This document shows positions 22,897 to 31,129 of a stretch of DNA of 33,748 nucleotides, piece by piece (the first letter of the stretch is position 1; each line of letters starts with the position of its first letter). The notes below the pieces were generated by a model. That model did not search any database, was not told the DNA's origin, and saw only the letters and a list, made by a program, of their open reading frames with translations. Source of the DNA: Gemmatimonadota bacterium (GTDB lineage: Bacteria; Gemmatimonadota; Gemmatimonadetes; Gemmatimonadales; GWC2-71-9); the NCBI GenBank assembly GCA_003222055.1, contig QHUT01000083.1, positions 1-33,748 on the forward strand, given 5' to 3'. The translations under genes and the position numbers were made by a program.

Positions 22897-23911
22897 CGAC
22901 AGCCGCTTCCTCAAGGCGTGCCGCTCGGAGCCCACCGATGTGACGCCGGTGTGGTTCATGCGGCAGGCCGGCCGCTACCTGCCGGAATACCGCGCGTTGC
23001 GGCAGAAGCACTCGCTGCTCGAGCTGTGCCACAAGCCTGAGCTCGCGGCCCAGGTCACTTTGCAGCCGATCGAGCGCCTCGGCGTGGACGCGGCGATTCT
23101 GTTCGCCGACATCCTGCTGCCGTTCGAGCCGCTCGGCCTGGGCCTCACGTTTTCCGCGGGCGAGGGCCCGCAGATCACCCGCCCCGTCCGCGAGGCGGGC
23201 CAGGTGCTGGAGCTGCCGCCGGTGGACCCCGCCACCGACCTCGCCTACGTACTGGAGGCGGCGCGGCTCGCGGCGCGAGCACTGCCCCCCCATGTCCCGC
23301 TCATCGGCTTCGCCGGCGCGCCGTTCACTCTGGCGAGCTACGCGATCGAGGGCGGCGCGACGCGCAGCTTCACCCTGACCAAGCGGTTCATGTACTCGGA
23401 GCCGCGCGCGTGGCACCAGCTGCTCGAGCGGCTCGCGGAGCTGGTCGGTGCCTACCTGGCGGCCCAGGCCCGCGCCGGGGCGCGCGCGCTGCAGCTGTTC
23501 GACAGCTGGGTGGGATGTCTCTCCCCGGCCGATTACGCGACCTATGTCTTTCCCCACAGCCAGCGGACGCTCGAGCTGGCGGCCGCGTCGCGTGTGCCGG
23601 TGATCCATTTCGGGACCGATACTGCCGGCCTGCTCGCGGACTTCGCCCGAGCGGGGGGCGACGTGATCGGCGTCGACTGGCGCGTCCCCCTCGACGTCGC
23701 GTGGGAGCGGATCGCTCCGGCGTCCATTCAGGGAAACCTCGATCCCGCGGCGTTGCTCGCCCCTCGCGCGGAGCTCGAGCGCCAGACGCGAGAGGTCCTC
23801 GCCCGCGCGGGCTCGAGGCCCGGACACATCTTCAACCTGGGCCACGGCGTGCTCCCCGAGACGCCGGTCGAGGCGCTGCAGGCCGTGGTGGACTGGGTGC
23901 ATGGCGGCTGA
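22874..23911 (+). CDS. hemE: Uroporphyrinogen III decarboxylase
   Basis: HemE removes four carboxyl groups from uroporphyrinogen III to give coproporphyrinogen III. The 345-residue protein has the signature VWFMRQAGRYLPEYRALR near the N-terminus, LFADILLPFEPLGLG, GFAGAPFTLASYAIEGG, the DSWVGCLSPADY catalytic region and the C-terminal NLGHGVLPETP. The TTG start at 22874 lies inside the end of chdC and is the only start that precedes the conserved N-terminal motif at family distance. It overlaps the next gene by 11 bases. Confidence 0.95.
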   Translation: MPPALAPDDSRFLKACRSEPTDVTPVWFMRQAGRYLPEYRALRQKHSLLELCHKPELAAQVTLQPIERLGVDAAILFADILLPFEPLGLGLTFSAGEGPQITRPVREAGQVLELPPVDPATDLAYVLEAARLAARALPPHVPLIGFAGAPFTLASYAIEGGATRSFTLTKRFMYSEPRAWHQLLERLAELVGAYLAAQARAGARALQLFDSWVGCLSPADYATYVFPHSQRTLELAAASRVPVIHFGTDTAGLLADFARAGGDVIGVDWRVPLDVAWERIAPASIQGNLDPAALLAPRAELERQTREVLARAGSRPGHIFNLGHGVLPETPVEALQAVVDWVHGG

Positions 23912-24821
23912 GGCGGAGTCCATCGCCGTACTCCTCATGGCGTACGGCGGACCGGACAGCCTGGACGACGTCGAGCCCTATCTCCTCGACGTGCGCGGCG
24001 GCCGGCCGGTGAGCCCGGAGTTCGCGGCGGAGATCAAGGCGCGCTACGCCCGGATCGGCGGTCGCTCGCCGATTCGCGAGCTCACGGAGGCGCAGGCGGC
24101 TGGTGTCCAGCGGCTGTTGGGCGACCGCTTCGCCGTGCGCGTCGGCATGCGTCACTGGCATCCCTACATCGCCGACGCCGTCGAGCGGATCGTCGCCGCG
24201 CGCCAGCGACGCCTGGTGGGCATCGTGCTGGCGCCGCACTACTCGTCGATGTCGGTCGGCGCCTACCAGAAGAAGCTGCTCGCCGCCACCGCCGGGCGGC
24301 TCGAGGTCGCGCTGGTACGGAGCTGGGGCGAACACACGAAATTCCTCGCCGCCGTGGCCGGCCGGGTGACGCAGGCGCTGGCGCGGTTCCCGTCTCCCGC
24401 CACCGTGCAGGCGCTCTTCACGGCGCACAGCCTGCCCGAGCGGATCCTGGCAGCCGGTGATCCCTATCCCTCCGAGTTGCGGGCCAGCGCCGCGGCGGTG
24501 GCGCAGCGGGCCGGCCTCACGGCGTGGCACTTCGCCTACCAGAGTGCCGGCGCCACTGCGGAGCCGTGGCTCGGGCCGGAAGCGGGTGCCCTGATGACGG
24601 ACCTCGCCGGCAAGGGCCATCAGGACTTTCTGATCGTTCCGATCGGGTTCCTGTGCGATCACGTCGAGGTGCTCTACGACGTGGACGTCGTGTACCGGGG
24701 GCTCGCCGGGCGCCTGGGCGTGCGTCTCGAACGCACGGCGTCCCTCAACGACGACCCGCTGCTCGTAGCCGCCGTCGCGGAGCTCGCCCACGACGCGGCC
24801 GCCGGCCGGGGATGGCTGTGA
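23901..24821 (+). CDS. cpfC: Ferrochelatase, probably coproporphyrin-type (CpfC)
   Basis: This 306-residue protein inserts iron into a porphyrin. It has the N-terminal LLMAYGGPDSLDD motif, MRHWHPYIADAV (metal-site His region), PHYSSMSVGAY, FTAHSLPERI and PIGFLCDHVEVLYDVD, where the conserved His and Glu lie. Length and context (chdC, hemE, cgoX) favour coproporphyrin III as substrate, giving coprohaem for ChdC; with protoporphyrin it would be classical HemH. The sequence alone does not decide. It overlaps cgoX by 10 bases. Confidence 0.9.
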   Translation: MAAEAESIAVLLMAYGGPDSLDDVEPYLLDVRGGRPVSPEFAAEIKARYARIGGRSPIRELTEAQAAGVQRLLGDRFAVRVGMRHWHPYIADAVERIVAARQRRLVGIVLAPHYSSMSVGAYQKKLLAATAGRLEVALVRSWGEHTKFLAAVAGRVTQALARFPSPATVQALFTAHSLPERILAAGDPYPSELRASAAAVAQRAGLTAWHFAYQSAGATAEPWLGPEAGALMTDLAGKGHQDFLIVPIGFLCDHVEVLYDVDVVYRGLAGRLGVRLERTASLNDDPLLVAAVAELAHDAAAGRGWL

Positions 24822-25885
24822 GCGCCACGGTGGCGGTGGCGGGCGCGGGCCTGGCGGGCCTCTCGGCGGCATGGGAGCTGTCGCGGGCGGGAGCAGACGT
24901 CGTGGTGCTGGACGCCGTGCGGCGGCCCGGCGGGGTGGTGGTGACCGAGCGGCGCGACGGCTTCGTGGTCGAAGGGGGGCCCGATGGATTCCTCGCGGCC
25001 GAGCCGGACATCCAGGAGCTGGCGCGCGACGCCGGTATCGGCGCGCGGCTGGTCGATCAAATCACCAGTGGGTCTTCGTTATGGACCGGGCGGCGGATGG
25101 AGCCCCTGGCCGAGGGACAGGCCGCGGCGCTGCTCGGCATCCAGGGGGTGACGCAGTCCGCGATGGACTGCGGGTTCCGAAGCTTCGCGACGGGCATGGC
25201 GGACCTCGTGGAAGCACTGGTCGCCCGGGTGGGTCCGGCGATCCGACCGGCCCAGGGCGTCACCGGCCTCGCGCCCGCGACCCGCGGCTGGCGACTCTCA
25301 TTGACCGGTGGCTCGACGCTCGAAGCGGAGGCGGTCATCCTCGCGCTGCCGGCGTGGGTGGCGGCGCGACTCGTGGCGGCGGTAGGCATCCCCGTCGCGC
25401 GGCGACTCGATGACGTGATCTACTACCCGACGACGACGGTCTCGCTCGCCTATCGGGGTGAGCAACTCGCGACGCCGCTCGCCGGGACGGGATTCGTGTC
25501 GGCGGGAGAGTGGGCCGGTGTCGTGCGCGCCTGCTCGTACTCGTGGCTCAAGTATCCTGGTCGCGCGCCGGCTGGCCACGCCCTGTTGCGCGCGTTCGTC
25601 GGCCCGGTGGATGGCGACCCCGCCGCGGCCGCTCACGCCGAGCTCGAGAGCATCCTCGGGATCAGCGGGAGGTCCCTGTGGAGTCGCGCGTTCACCTGGC
25701 CGCGGGGGGTGCCGCGCTACAAGTCGGGGCACTCCGAGCACGTGGCCGCGGTGCGCGAGCGCCTATCGCGGTTGCCGCCGCTGGCGATCGCGGGCGCGGG
25801 GTTCGATGGGGCGGGTGTGTCGGCGTGCGTCAAGTCGGGGAGAAAAGCGGCGCGGGAGATTCTGCATCGGCTGAGTCAAGTGTAG
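24812..25885 (+). CDS. cgoX: Short coproporphyrinogen/protoporphyrinogen oxidase (CgoX/HemY-like)
   Basis: This FAD-dependent oxidase should convert coproporphyrinogen III to coproporphyrin III. Residues about 6-35 form the dinucleotide-binding fold (VAGAGLAGLSAAWELSRAG, then VLDA), followed by GGVVVTERRDGFVVEGGPDGFL. The C-terminus has the FAD-contact motif IAGAGFDGAGVSACVKSGRKAA. The product is 357 residues against about 450-470 for the family: roughly 100 residues are missing between PLAEGQ (about residue 100) and FRSFATGMADLVEAL, where part of the substrate-binding and membrane-associating domain lies. The reading frame is kept. Activity is uncertain. The ATG at 24812 overlaps cpfC. The TAG stop is supplied by a palindromic repeat. 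Confidence 0.82.
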   Translation: MAVSATVAVAGAGLAGLSAAWELSRAGADVVVLDAVRRPGGVVVTERRDGFVVEGGPDGFLAAEPDIQELARDAGIGARLVDQITSGSSLWTGRRMEPLAEGQAAALLGIQGVTQSAMDCGFRSFATGMADLVEALVARVGPAIRPAQGVTGLAPATRGWRLSLTGGSTLEAEAVILALPAWVAARLVAAVGIPVARRLDDVIYYPTTTVSLAYRGEQLATPLAGTGFVSAGEWAGVVRACSYSWLKYPGRAPAGHALLRAFVGPVDGDPAAAAHAELESILGISGRSLWSRAFTWPRGVPRYKSGHSEHVAAVRERLSRLPPLAIAGAGFDGAGVSACVKSGRKAAREILHRLSQV

Positions 25886-25909
25886 GGGCGCAGCATGCTG
25901 CGCCCCTAC
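25882..25909. repeat. Perfect 28-base palindrome, copy 2, shared by convergent stop codons
   Basis: GTAGGGGCGCAGCA is followed directly by its exact reverse complement. The left arm gives the TAG stop of cgoX (25883-25885) and the right arm the TAG stop of transketolase on the other strand (25906-25908). It matches the element at 2438-2465 at 25 of 28 positions. It could act as a bidirectional terminator, although no T-tract flanks it. Confidence 0.85.
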
Positions 25910-27942
25910 CTCTCGCGCAGCAGTTCTTTCGCTTTCGCCACGACGCTTTCTACCGTCAACCCCAACTCCTGATATATCCGCTGATACGGCGCTGAGGCCC
26001 CGAACCGCTCGATACCGAGCACCACGCCACGGTCGCCCACCCAGCGGTGCCACGGCTGCGGGCTCGCGGCCTCGACGGCGATGCGCGCCCCTACGCCCGG
26101 CGGGATCACCGCGTCGCGGTACTCTTGTGGCTGCTGGGCGAACAGCTCCATGCACGGCATGCTCACCGCGCGCACCGCGACTCCATCGGCAGTGAGACGC
26201 TCCCAGGCACCCAGCACCACCTCCACCTCCGACCCGCTGCTCATGAGCACCAGCGCGGGCTTGCCGGCCGGTGCGTCCGCCAACACGTACGCGCCCAGTC
26301 TCAACCCGTTGGCGGGGGCGTAGCGAGTGCGGTCGATCACCCCGAGTTTCTGGCGCGTGAGGATGAGCGCCACAGGGCCGCTCTGGTGGCGGATCGCCGT
26401 GCGCCACGCCTCGACCGTCTCCGTCGCATCCGCCGGCCTGATCACCATGACCTCGGGAATGGCGCGCAACGACGCGAGCTGCTCGATGGGCTGATGCGTC
26501 GGACCGTCCTCGCCGAGCCCGATCGAATCGTGGCTGAAAACGTAAATCACCGGGAGTCGGGACAGCGCCGCGAGGCGGATCGGCGGTCGCATGTAATCGG
26601 AGAAGATCAAGAAGGTCGATCCCACGGGCCGCACGCCGCCGTGCAGGGCCAGCCCGTTCATGATCGCGCCCATGGCGTGCTCGCGGATGCCGAAGTGCAC
26701 GTTGCGCGCGCCCCAGCTCCCCGCCGCCACGTCGCCGCCGTTCTTGAACACGAGGTTGGTCGAGCCGGCGAGATCGGCCGACCCACCCACCAGCTCCGGG
26801 AGCTTCGCCGCGAGGGCGTTCAGGACCTTGCCTGACGCGGCGCGCGTGGCCTGCGCGTCCTTGGGCGTGAACTCGGGCAGTCCGTCGTCCCAACCGCCCG
26901 GCAGCCGACCCGCGAGGCGCCGCTCGAGCTCGGTGGCGAGGTCGGGGTGCGCTTTGCGGTAGGCGTCGTACCTCCCCTGCCATTCGGCCTCGAGCCGCCT
27001 TCCTCGCTCTCCGGCGCGGCGCCACTGCGCCAGCGCTTCCTCGGGGACGTGGAACGGCTCCAGGCTGGGCCAGCCGAGGTGCTGCTTGGTGAGCCGGACC
27101 TCCTCCTCGCCGAGCGGCGCGCCGTGGGCCTCCGCCGTGTCCTGCTTGTGGGGGCTGCCGTAGGCGATGTGGGTGCGCACGATCACGAGCGACGGCCGGT
27201 CGGTGACGCGGCGCGCCGCGGCGAGCGCCGCGTCGAGCGCGCCGAGATCGTTGCCGTCCGGCACGCGCTCCACGTGCCAGCCGTAGCTCTCGAACCGCTT
27301 GGCGGCATCCTCCGAGAACGTCAGATCGGTCTTGCCGTCGATCGTGATACGATTGTCGTCGTAGATACCGATCAGGCGGCCCAGCTTCAAATGGCCGGCG
27401 AGCGAGCAGGCCTCGTGCGAAACGCCCTCCATCAGGTCGCCGTCGGACGCGAGGAAGTAGGTGCAGTGATCTACGACGGCGTGGCCCGGGCGGTTGAACA
27501 GCTGCGCGAGGTGGGCCTCCGCGAGTGCCATCCCCACGGCGTTCCCGACGCCCTGACCGAGCGGGCCGGTGGTGGCCTCGACGCCCGGCGTGAGCCCGTG
27601 CTCAGAGTGCCCGGGGGTCCGGCTGCCCCACTGGCGGAACTGCTTGATGTCGTCGAGCGACAGGTCGTAGCCGGTGAGGTACAGCACCGCGTAGAGCAGC
27701 ATGCAGGCGTGCCCCGCCGACAGCACGAAGCGGTCGCGTCCGAACCAGTCCGGGTGGGCGGGGTGATAGCGCAGGTGTCGTTGCCACAACACATACGCGA
27801 GCGGCGCCAGCGCCATGGGAGTGCCGGGGTGGCCGGAGTCGGCCTGTTGCACCGCATCCATGGCGAGGGTGCGGACGGCGTTGATGCAAAGCTGGTCGAG
27901 GGAGCTGCTGCGCGCGGTCGGCGGAGGGGGGAGCGAGGTCAC
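25906..27942 (-). CDS. tkt: Transketolase
   Basis: Transketolase moves two-carbon units between sugar phosphates with thiamine diphosphate, in the pentose phosphate pathway. The 678-residue product has the family length. Visible are the cofactor motif [13 protein letters not shown] with DDNRITIDG, substrate-binding His residues ([24 protein letters not shown]), the central pyrimidine-binding domain ([25 protein letters not shown]) and a C-terminal domain with SSGSEV. The GTG at 27942 overlaps the stop of the upstream 106-residue gene (GTGA), so the two are co-translated. Confidence 0.96.
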   Translation of the reverse strand: MTSLPPPPTARSSSLDQLCINAVRTLAMDAVQQADSGHPGTPMALAPLAYVLWQRHLRYHPAHPDWFGRDRFVLSAGHACMLLYAVLYLTGYDLSLDDIKQFRQWGSRTPGHSEHGLTPGVEATTGPLGQGVGNAVGMALAEAHLAQLFNRPGHAVVDHCTYFLASDGDLMEGVSHEACSLAGHLKLGRLIGIYDDNRITIDGKTDLTFSEDAAKRFESYGWHVERVPDGNDLGALDAALAAARRVTDRPSLVIVRTHIAYGSPHKQDTAEAHGAPLGEEEVRLTKQHLGWPSLEPFHVPEEALAQWRRAGERGRRLEAEWQGRYDAYRKAHPDLATELERRLAGRLPGGWDDGLPEFTPKDAQATRAASGKVLNALAAKLPELVGGSADLAGSTNLVFKNGGDVAAGSWGARNVHFGIREHAMGAIMNGLALHGGVRPVGSTFLIFSDYMRPPIRLAALSRLPVIYVFSHDSIGLGEDGPTHQPIEQLASLRAIPEVMVIRPADATETVEAWRTAIRHQSGPVALILTRQKLGVIDRTRYAPANGLRLGAYVLADAPAGKPALVLMSSGSEVEVVLGAWERLTADGVAVRAVSMPCMELFAQQPQEYRDAVIPPGVGARIAVEAASPQPWHRWVGDRGVVLGIERFGASAPYQRIYQELGLTVESVVAKAKELLRER

Positions 27943-28259
27943 AACAGGCCCGATTTCGCGGCCTGCCACAGGCTCATGAGTCGATCGAAGCCGTTCACCA
28001 GCAGGTCCACCTGTTGCGGGCTGGGGCTCGCCTTGGCGGCGGTCTTGAGCTCCGCGCAGATCCGGGGCATCTCCTTGCGTCCTTGCTTGGTACCCTCGGC
28101 GGCGATCTGCTCCAGGATGACGACGATCCGCTCCCGCGCCGCCTCGTCCTTGGGGACCTGCCAGAGATAATCCGCGAGCTGCTTGCCCTCGGTGCACAGC
28201 TTGCCGAGGGCGTCGAGCAGGGGCGGCTGCGCGCGGCGCGGTGCGTTGGCATCGCTCAT
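27939..28259 (-). CDS. Small helical protein of unknown function, upstream of transketolase
   Basis: The 106-residue protein is predicted to be entirely helical and soluble ([55 protein letters not shown]). The helix pattern recalls a four-helix histidine-phosphotransfer domain, but the phospho-accepting His is missing, so I make no such call. It overlaps the tkt start by 4 bases, and an extended -10 element lies about 10 bases before its ATG. Co-expression with tkt is likely; its role is unknown. Confidence 0.75.
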   Translation of the reverse strand: MSDANAPRRAQPPLLDALGKLCTEGKQLADYLWQVPKDEAARERIVVILEQIAAEGTKQGRKEMPRICAELKTAAKASPSPQQVDLLVNGFDRLMSLWQAAKSGLL

Positions 28260-28268
28260 GGGAGTTCA

Positions 28269-28277
28269 ATTATACCA
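28269..28277 (-). promoter_or_regulatory. Extended -10 promoter for the tkt operon, probably leaderless
   Basis: On the minus strand TGGTATAAT forms a perfect -10 hexamer with a TGN extension. No good -35 is seen at 16-18 bases, as expected for an extended -10 promoter. The start of transcription would be near 28262, only about 3 bases before the ATG at 28259, and no Shine-Dalgarno sequence is present. Confidence 0.55.
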
Positions 28278-28336
28278 GGAAACCGGCGAAACGTGCGGTT
28301 GCCCGAACTTCGAGCTGCCTCTAGCTTGCGGTCTCC

Positions 28337-28966
28337 ATGAACCAGTTGCGCGAGCTGTGGCGGGCCTTCCATCGGTGGGCCAAGGGGTGGGACACGTCCG
28401 TCGCGGTGGCGGTGCTCATCTGGATCGTGCTGCGCTCCTACCTGATCGAGGCGTTCCGGATTCCGTCGGCGAGCATGGAGAACACGCTGCTCGTCGGCGA
28501 CTTTCTGTTCGTCAACAAGGCGATCTACGGCGGCGAGCTGGAGATTCCCGGCACGGGCGTCCGGTTGGTGCGCGTTCCAGGCTACGCCGAGCCCGAGCGT
28601 GGCGGCATCGTCGTGTTCCGCTCGGTCGAGGACTCGACGCCCAACCTGAACATCGTGAAACGGGTGATCGGCGCCAGCGGGGACACCCTGCGGATGGTGC
28701 ACGACACGATGTACCGTAACGGCACGCGGCTCGACGAGCCCTACGCGCTCCATCTCGCCGGCGGCAGCGATGCCGATCCCGCCTTCCGGCTGAAGCAGAT
28801 GCGCGCGTGGCAGCTGCGGTACTACACCGGTCGCGATTCGGCGCACTACCACCCCACGACGCATGACTGGGGTCCGCAAGCCGCTCATCATCTACTTGAG
28901 CGTCGCGACAGACCCGCTGCGGATCCGCTGGAACCGGATGCTCCGCCACCCGAGGTGAGGGCATGA
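28337..28966 (+). pseudogene. lepB: Signal peptidase I, internally deleted and frameshifted
   Basis: Signal peptidase I cleaves signal peptides at the inner membrane. The first 180 residues are normal: a membrane span (about 20-37), catalytic Ser46 in the PSASMENTL box and catalytic Lys108 in VKRVIGASGDTL. After DWGP (28865-28876) the frame reads an unrelated tail. The expected end is found in another frame at 28875-28958, reading KPLIIYLSVATDPLRIRW... and ending in TGA. Box E (GDNRDNSxDSR) is absent in every frame. A deletion of roughly 100 bases that is not a multiple of three explains both facts. The original stop would lie 4 bases before the next gene's ATG, a normal operon spacing. Real mutation and assembly gap are both possible. 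Confidence 0.8.
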
Positions 28967-31104
28967 CCGCGCTGGTTCGTCTCAGCCGGGCTGCGGCGCT
29001 CGCCGCGCTCTGCAGCGCATGGTCAGTTGCGGGGGCGGCCCAGCAGCGCGACACGACCGCGCGTCCGCCGCAGCCGGCGGAGAGTCTGAGGGTCTACACG
29101 CTGCCCCCGGCCGTGGTCTCCGTGACCCGCGCCAACCCGCCCCTCAATCGGATCCCGCAGGCGGTTAAGCTCGTCGACAAGGCCGACATCAGCCGGGCGC
29201 GGCCGACCTGGGGCCTCGATGAGGCGCTCGTGTCGGTCCCCGGCGTGTACGCCGCGAACCGCTACAACTTTTCGCTCGATCAGCGTATCTCGATCCGCGG
29301 CTTCGGGGCGCGCGCGCAGTTCGCCGTGCGGGGGATCAAAGTGCTGGTGGACGGCATCCCCCAAACCCTCCCCGACGGCACGGGGCAGCTCACGAACCTC
29401 GAGCTCGGGGAGAGCGACCGGATCGAGGTGCTGCGCGGCTCGTCCTCGGCGCTGTTCGGCAACGCGACGGGCGGCGTGATCAGCATCTGGACGGACCCGA
29501 CCCCACCCCAGGGCGTGCGGGAAGACACCCGCGTGCTGTTCGGCAGCTTCGATCGGGATCTCGTCCGCAACTGGAGCAAGTGGCAGACGAGCACCGCATT
29601 TCGGCTCGGCGCGGGAAGCGGGATGGTGACCGCTTCGCGCCTGGATTACACGGGGCAACGCCAGCACTCGAACGCCGACCTCCGAAACCTGAACACGCGC
29701 TGGCGCTTTCCGCTCGCCCCCGGCTGGTCGCTCGCGGCCACGGCCGACGTGGGGTGGGACCCGCGCGCCGACAATCCCGGCGCCCTGAACGCGGGCGAGC
29801 TGGCGCTGAACCCGGACTCCGCGGCCCGGGCCAATCTCACTCGCAATGCCGGCAAGGATGTCACCCAGGGGCAGGGCGGTGCGACGCTGCAGCGGGTTTT
29901 CGCGGGCGGAGGGGATGTCACCCTCAGCCTCTACGGCTTCACCCGGCACCTCACGAACCCCCAGACCTTCGCCTACATCAAGCTGCGGCGCTTCGACTAT
30001 GGTGCCCGCGTCAACGTGAGTCGACCATTCACTCTGGGCTCCTTCGCCCCTCGGGTTACGGCCGGGCTCGACGTCCAACGGCAGCGGGATGACCGGTTGA
30101 ACGTCAAGTATGTAGGTACCACGTCCCAGCCGAACGACACCGCTCAGCTCGACCAGCTCGAGCACGTGACCGAGCTGGGGCCGTTCGTGCAGGGCGCGGT
30201 GCGGCTCGCGCCGCACGTGTCAGTCACCGGTGGGTTGCGCTACGACTGGGTGGATTTTCGAGTGAACGATCGGCTCATCACCAGGAGCAATCCCGACGAT
30301 TCGGGTCGCCGCTTGATGCGAGCCGTTTCCGGCACGGTCGGGGCCGCCGTGACGCCGTCGGACGCCGTCACCGTGTATGGCAACGTCGGCACGTCGTTCG
30401 AGACGCCGACCACCACCGAGCTCACCAACCGGCCCGACACCGCGGGCGGATTCAATCCCGATCTGCAACCCCAGAAGGCCACGAACTTCGAGCTTGGGGT
30501 CCGCGGCGACGTGGCTGGACGGCTGAACTATTCTGTGGCGCTGTTCGACGCCGAGGTGCGCGACGAGCTGATCTCGTTCCCCGTACCGGCGGACACGACC
30601 GGCCGCGTGTACTACCAGAACGCCGGGCGATCCCGCCACCGCGGCGTCGAGCTCAGCGCCGACGTCGAGCTCACGCCTGGGGTGAACCTTGTCACGGCGT
30701 GGACCTACTCCGATTTTCGCTATACGCGATACACGCTGGGAGCGCTTGTGCTCGACGGGCGGGCCATTCCCGGCATCCCCCAGCATTGGCTGCACGTGGT
30801 GCTGAAGGGGCACCCGGCGCCGGCGGGCGGCATATGGGCGGAGCTCGAGGAGACTCATTCCTCGGGGTACCTGGTGAGCGATGCGGCCAACACCTCGACG
30901 AGCCCCTGGTGGACGACCAACGTGCGCCTGGGATGGAGTGGGACGGTGGGGAGCGTGCGGCTTAACCCATTCGTGGGCTTCAACAATGTGTTCAACCGGG
31001 CCTATGTCGGGTCGGTGGTTATCAACGCGGCCGCGGGGCGCTATTATGAGCCCGCTCCCGGCCGCAACATGTACGTCGGGTTTTCGCTCGGTGCAGGGGA
31101 ATAG
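28963..31104 (+). CDS. TonB-dependent outer-membrane receptor
   Basis: The 713-residue protein imports a scarce ligand across the outer membrane using TonB energy. It has a signal peptide (about 1-25, AWSVAGAAQ), a plug domain (about 50-170: ISIRGFGARAQFAVRGIKVLVDGIP; RIEVLRGSSSALFGNATGGVI) and a 22-strand barrel (GLRYDWVDFRV; YGNVGTSFETPTTTEL; FNNVFNRAYVGSV) ending in an aromatic-rich strand (MYVGFSLG). Plug and barrel motifs fit iron-complex-type receptors. The gene lies 25 bases upstream of a PQQ-dependent dehydrogenase, so PQQ import, as by E. coli PqqU/YncD, is an attractive alternative to iron-chelate import. A GAGGTGAGG site precedes the ATG. Confidence 0.9.
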   Translation: MTALVRLSRAAALAALCSAWSVAGAAQQRDTTARPPQPAESLRVYTLPPAVVSVTRANPPLNRIPQAVKLVDKADISRARPTWGLDEALVSVPGVYAANRYNFSLDQRISIRGFGARAQFAVRGIKVLVDGIPQTLPDGTGQLTNLELGESDRIEVLRGSSSALFGNATGGVISIWTDPTPPQGVREDTRVLFGSFDRDLVRNWSKWQTSTAFRLGAGSGMVTASRLDYTGQRQHSNADLRNLNTRWRFPLAPGWSLAATADVGWDPRADNPGALNAGELALNPDSAARANLTRNAGKDVTQGQGGATLQRVFAGGGDVTLSLYGFTRHLTNPQTFAYIKLRRFDYGARVNVSRPFTLGSFAPRVTAGLDVQRQRDDRLNVKYVGTTSQPNDTAQLDQLEHVTELGPFVQGAVRLAPHVSVTGGLRYDWVDFRVNDRLITRSNPDDSGRRLMRAVSGTVGAAVTPSDAVTVYGNVGTSFETPTTTELTNRPDTAGGFNPDLQPQKATNFELGVRGDVAGRLNYSVALFDAEVRDELISFPVPADTTGRVYYQNAGRSRHRGVELSADVELTPGVNLVTAWTYSDFRYTRYTLGALVLDGRAIPGIPQHWLHVVLKGHPAPAGGIWAELEETHSSGYLVSDAANTSTSPWWTTNVRLGWSGTVGSVRLNPFVGFNNVFNRAYVGSVVINAAAGRYYEPAPGRNMYVGFSLGAGE

Positions 31105-31129
31105 GCTTCGTCCTTCAACGGAGGTGGGT

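Noticed and set aside
27939-28259. Histidine-phosphotransfer domain protein
   Set aside because: The helical pattern fits loosely, but the phospho-accepting His is absent and no kinase or response regulator is nearby.
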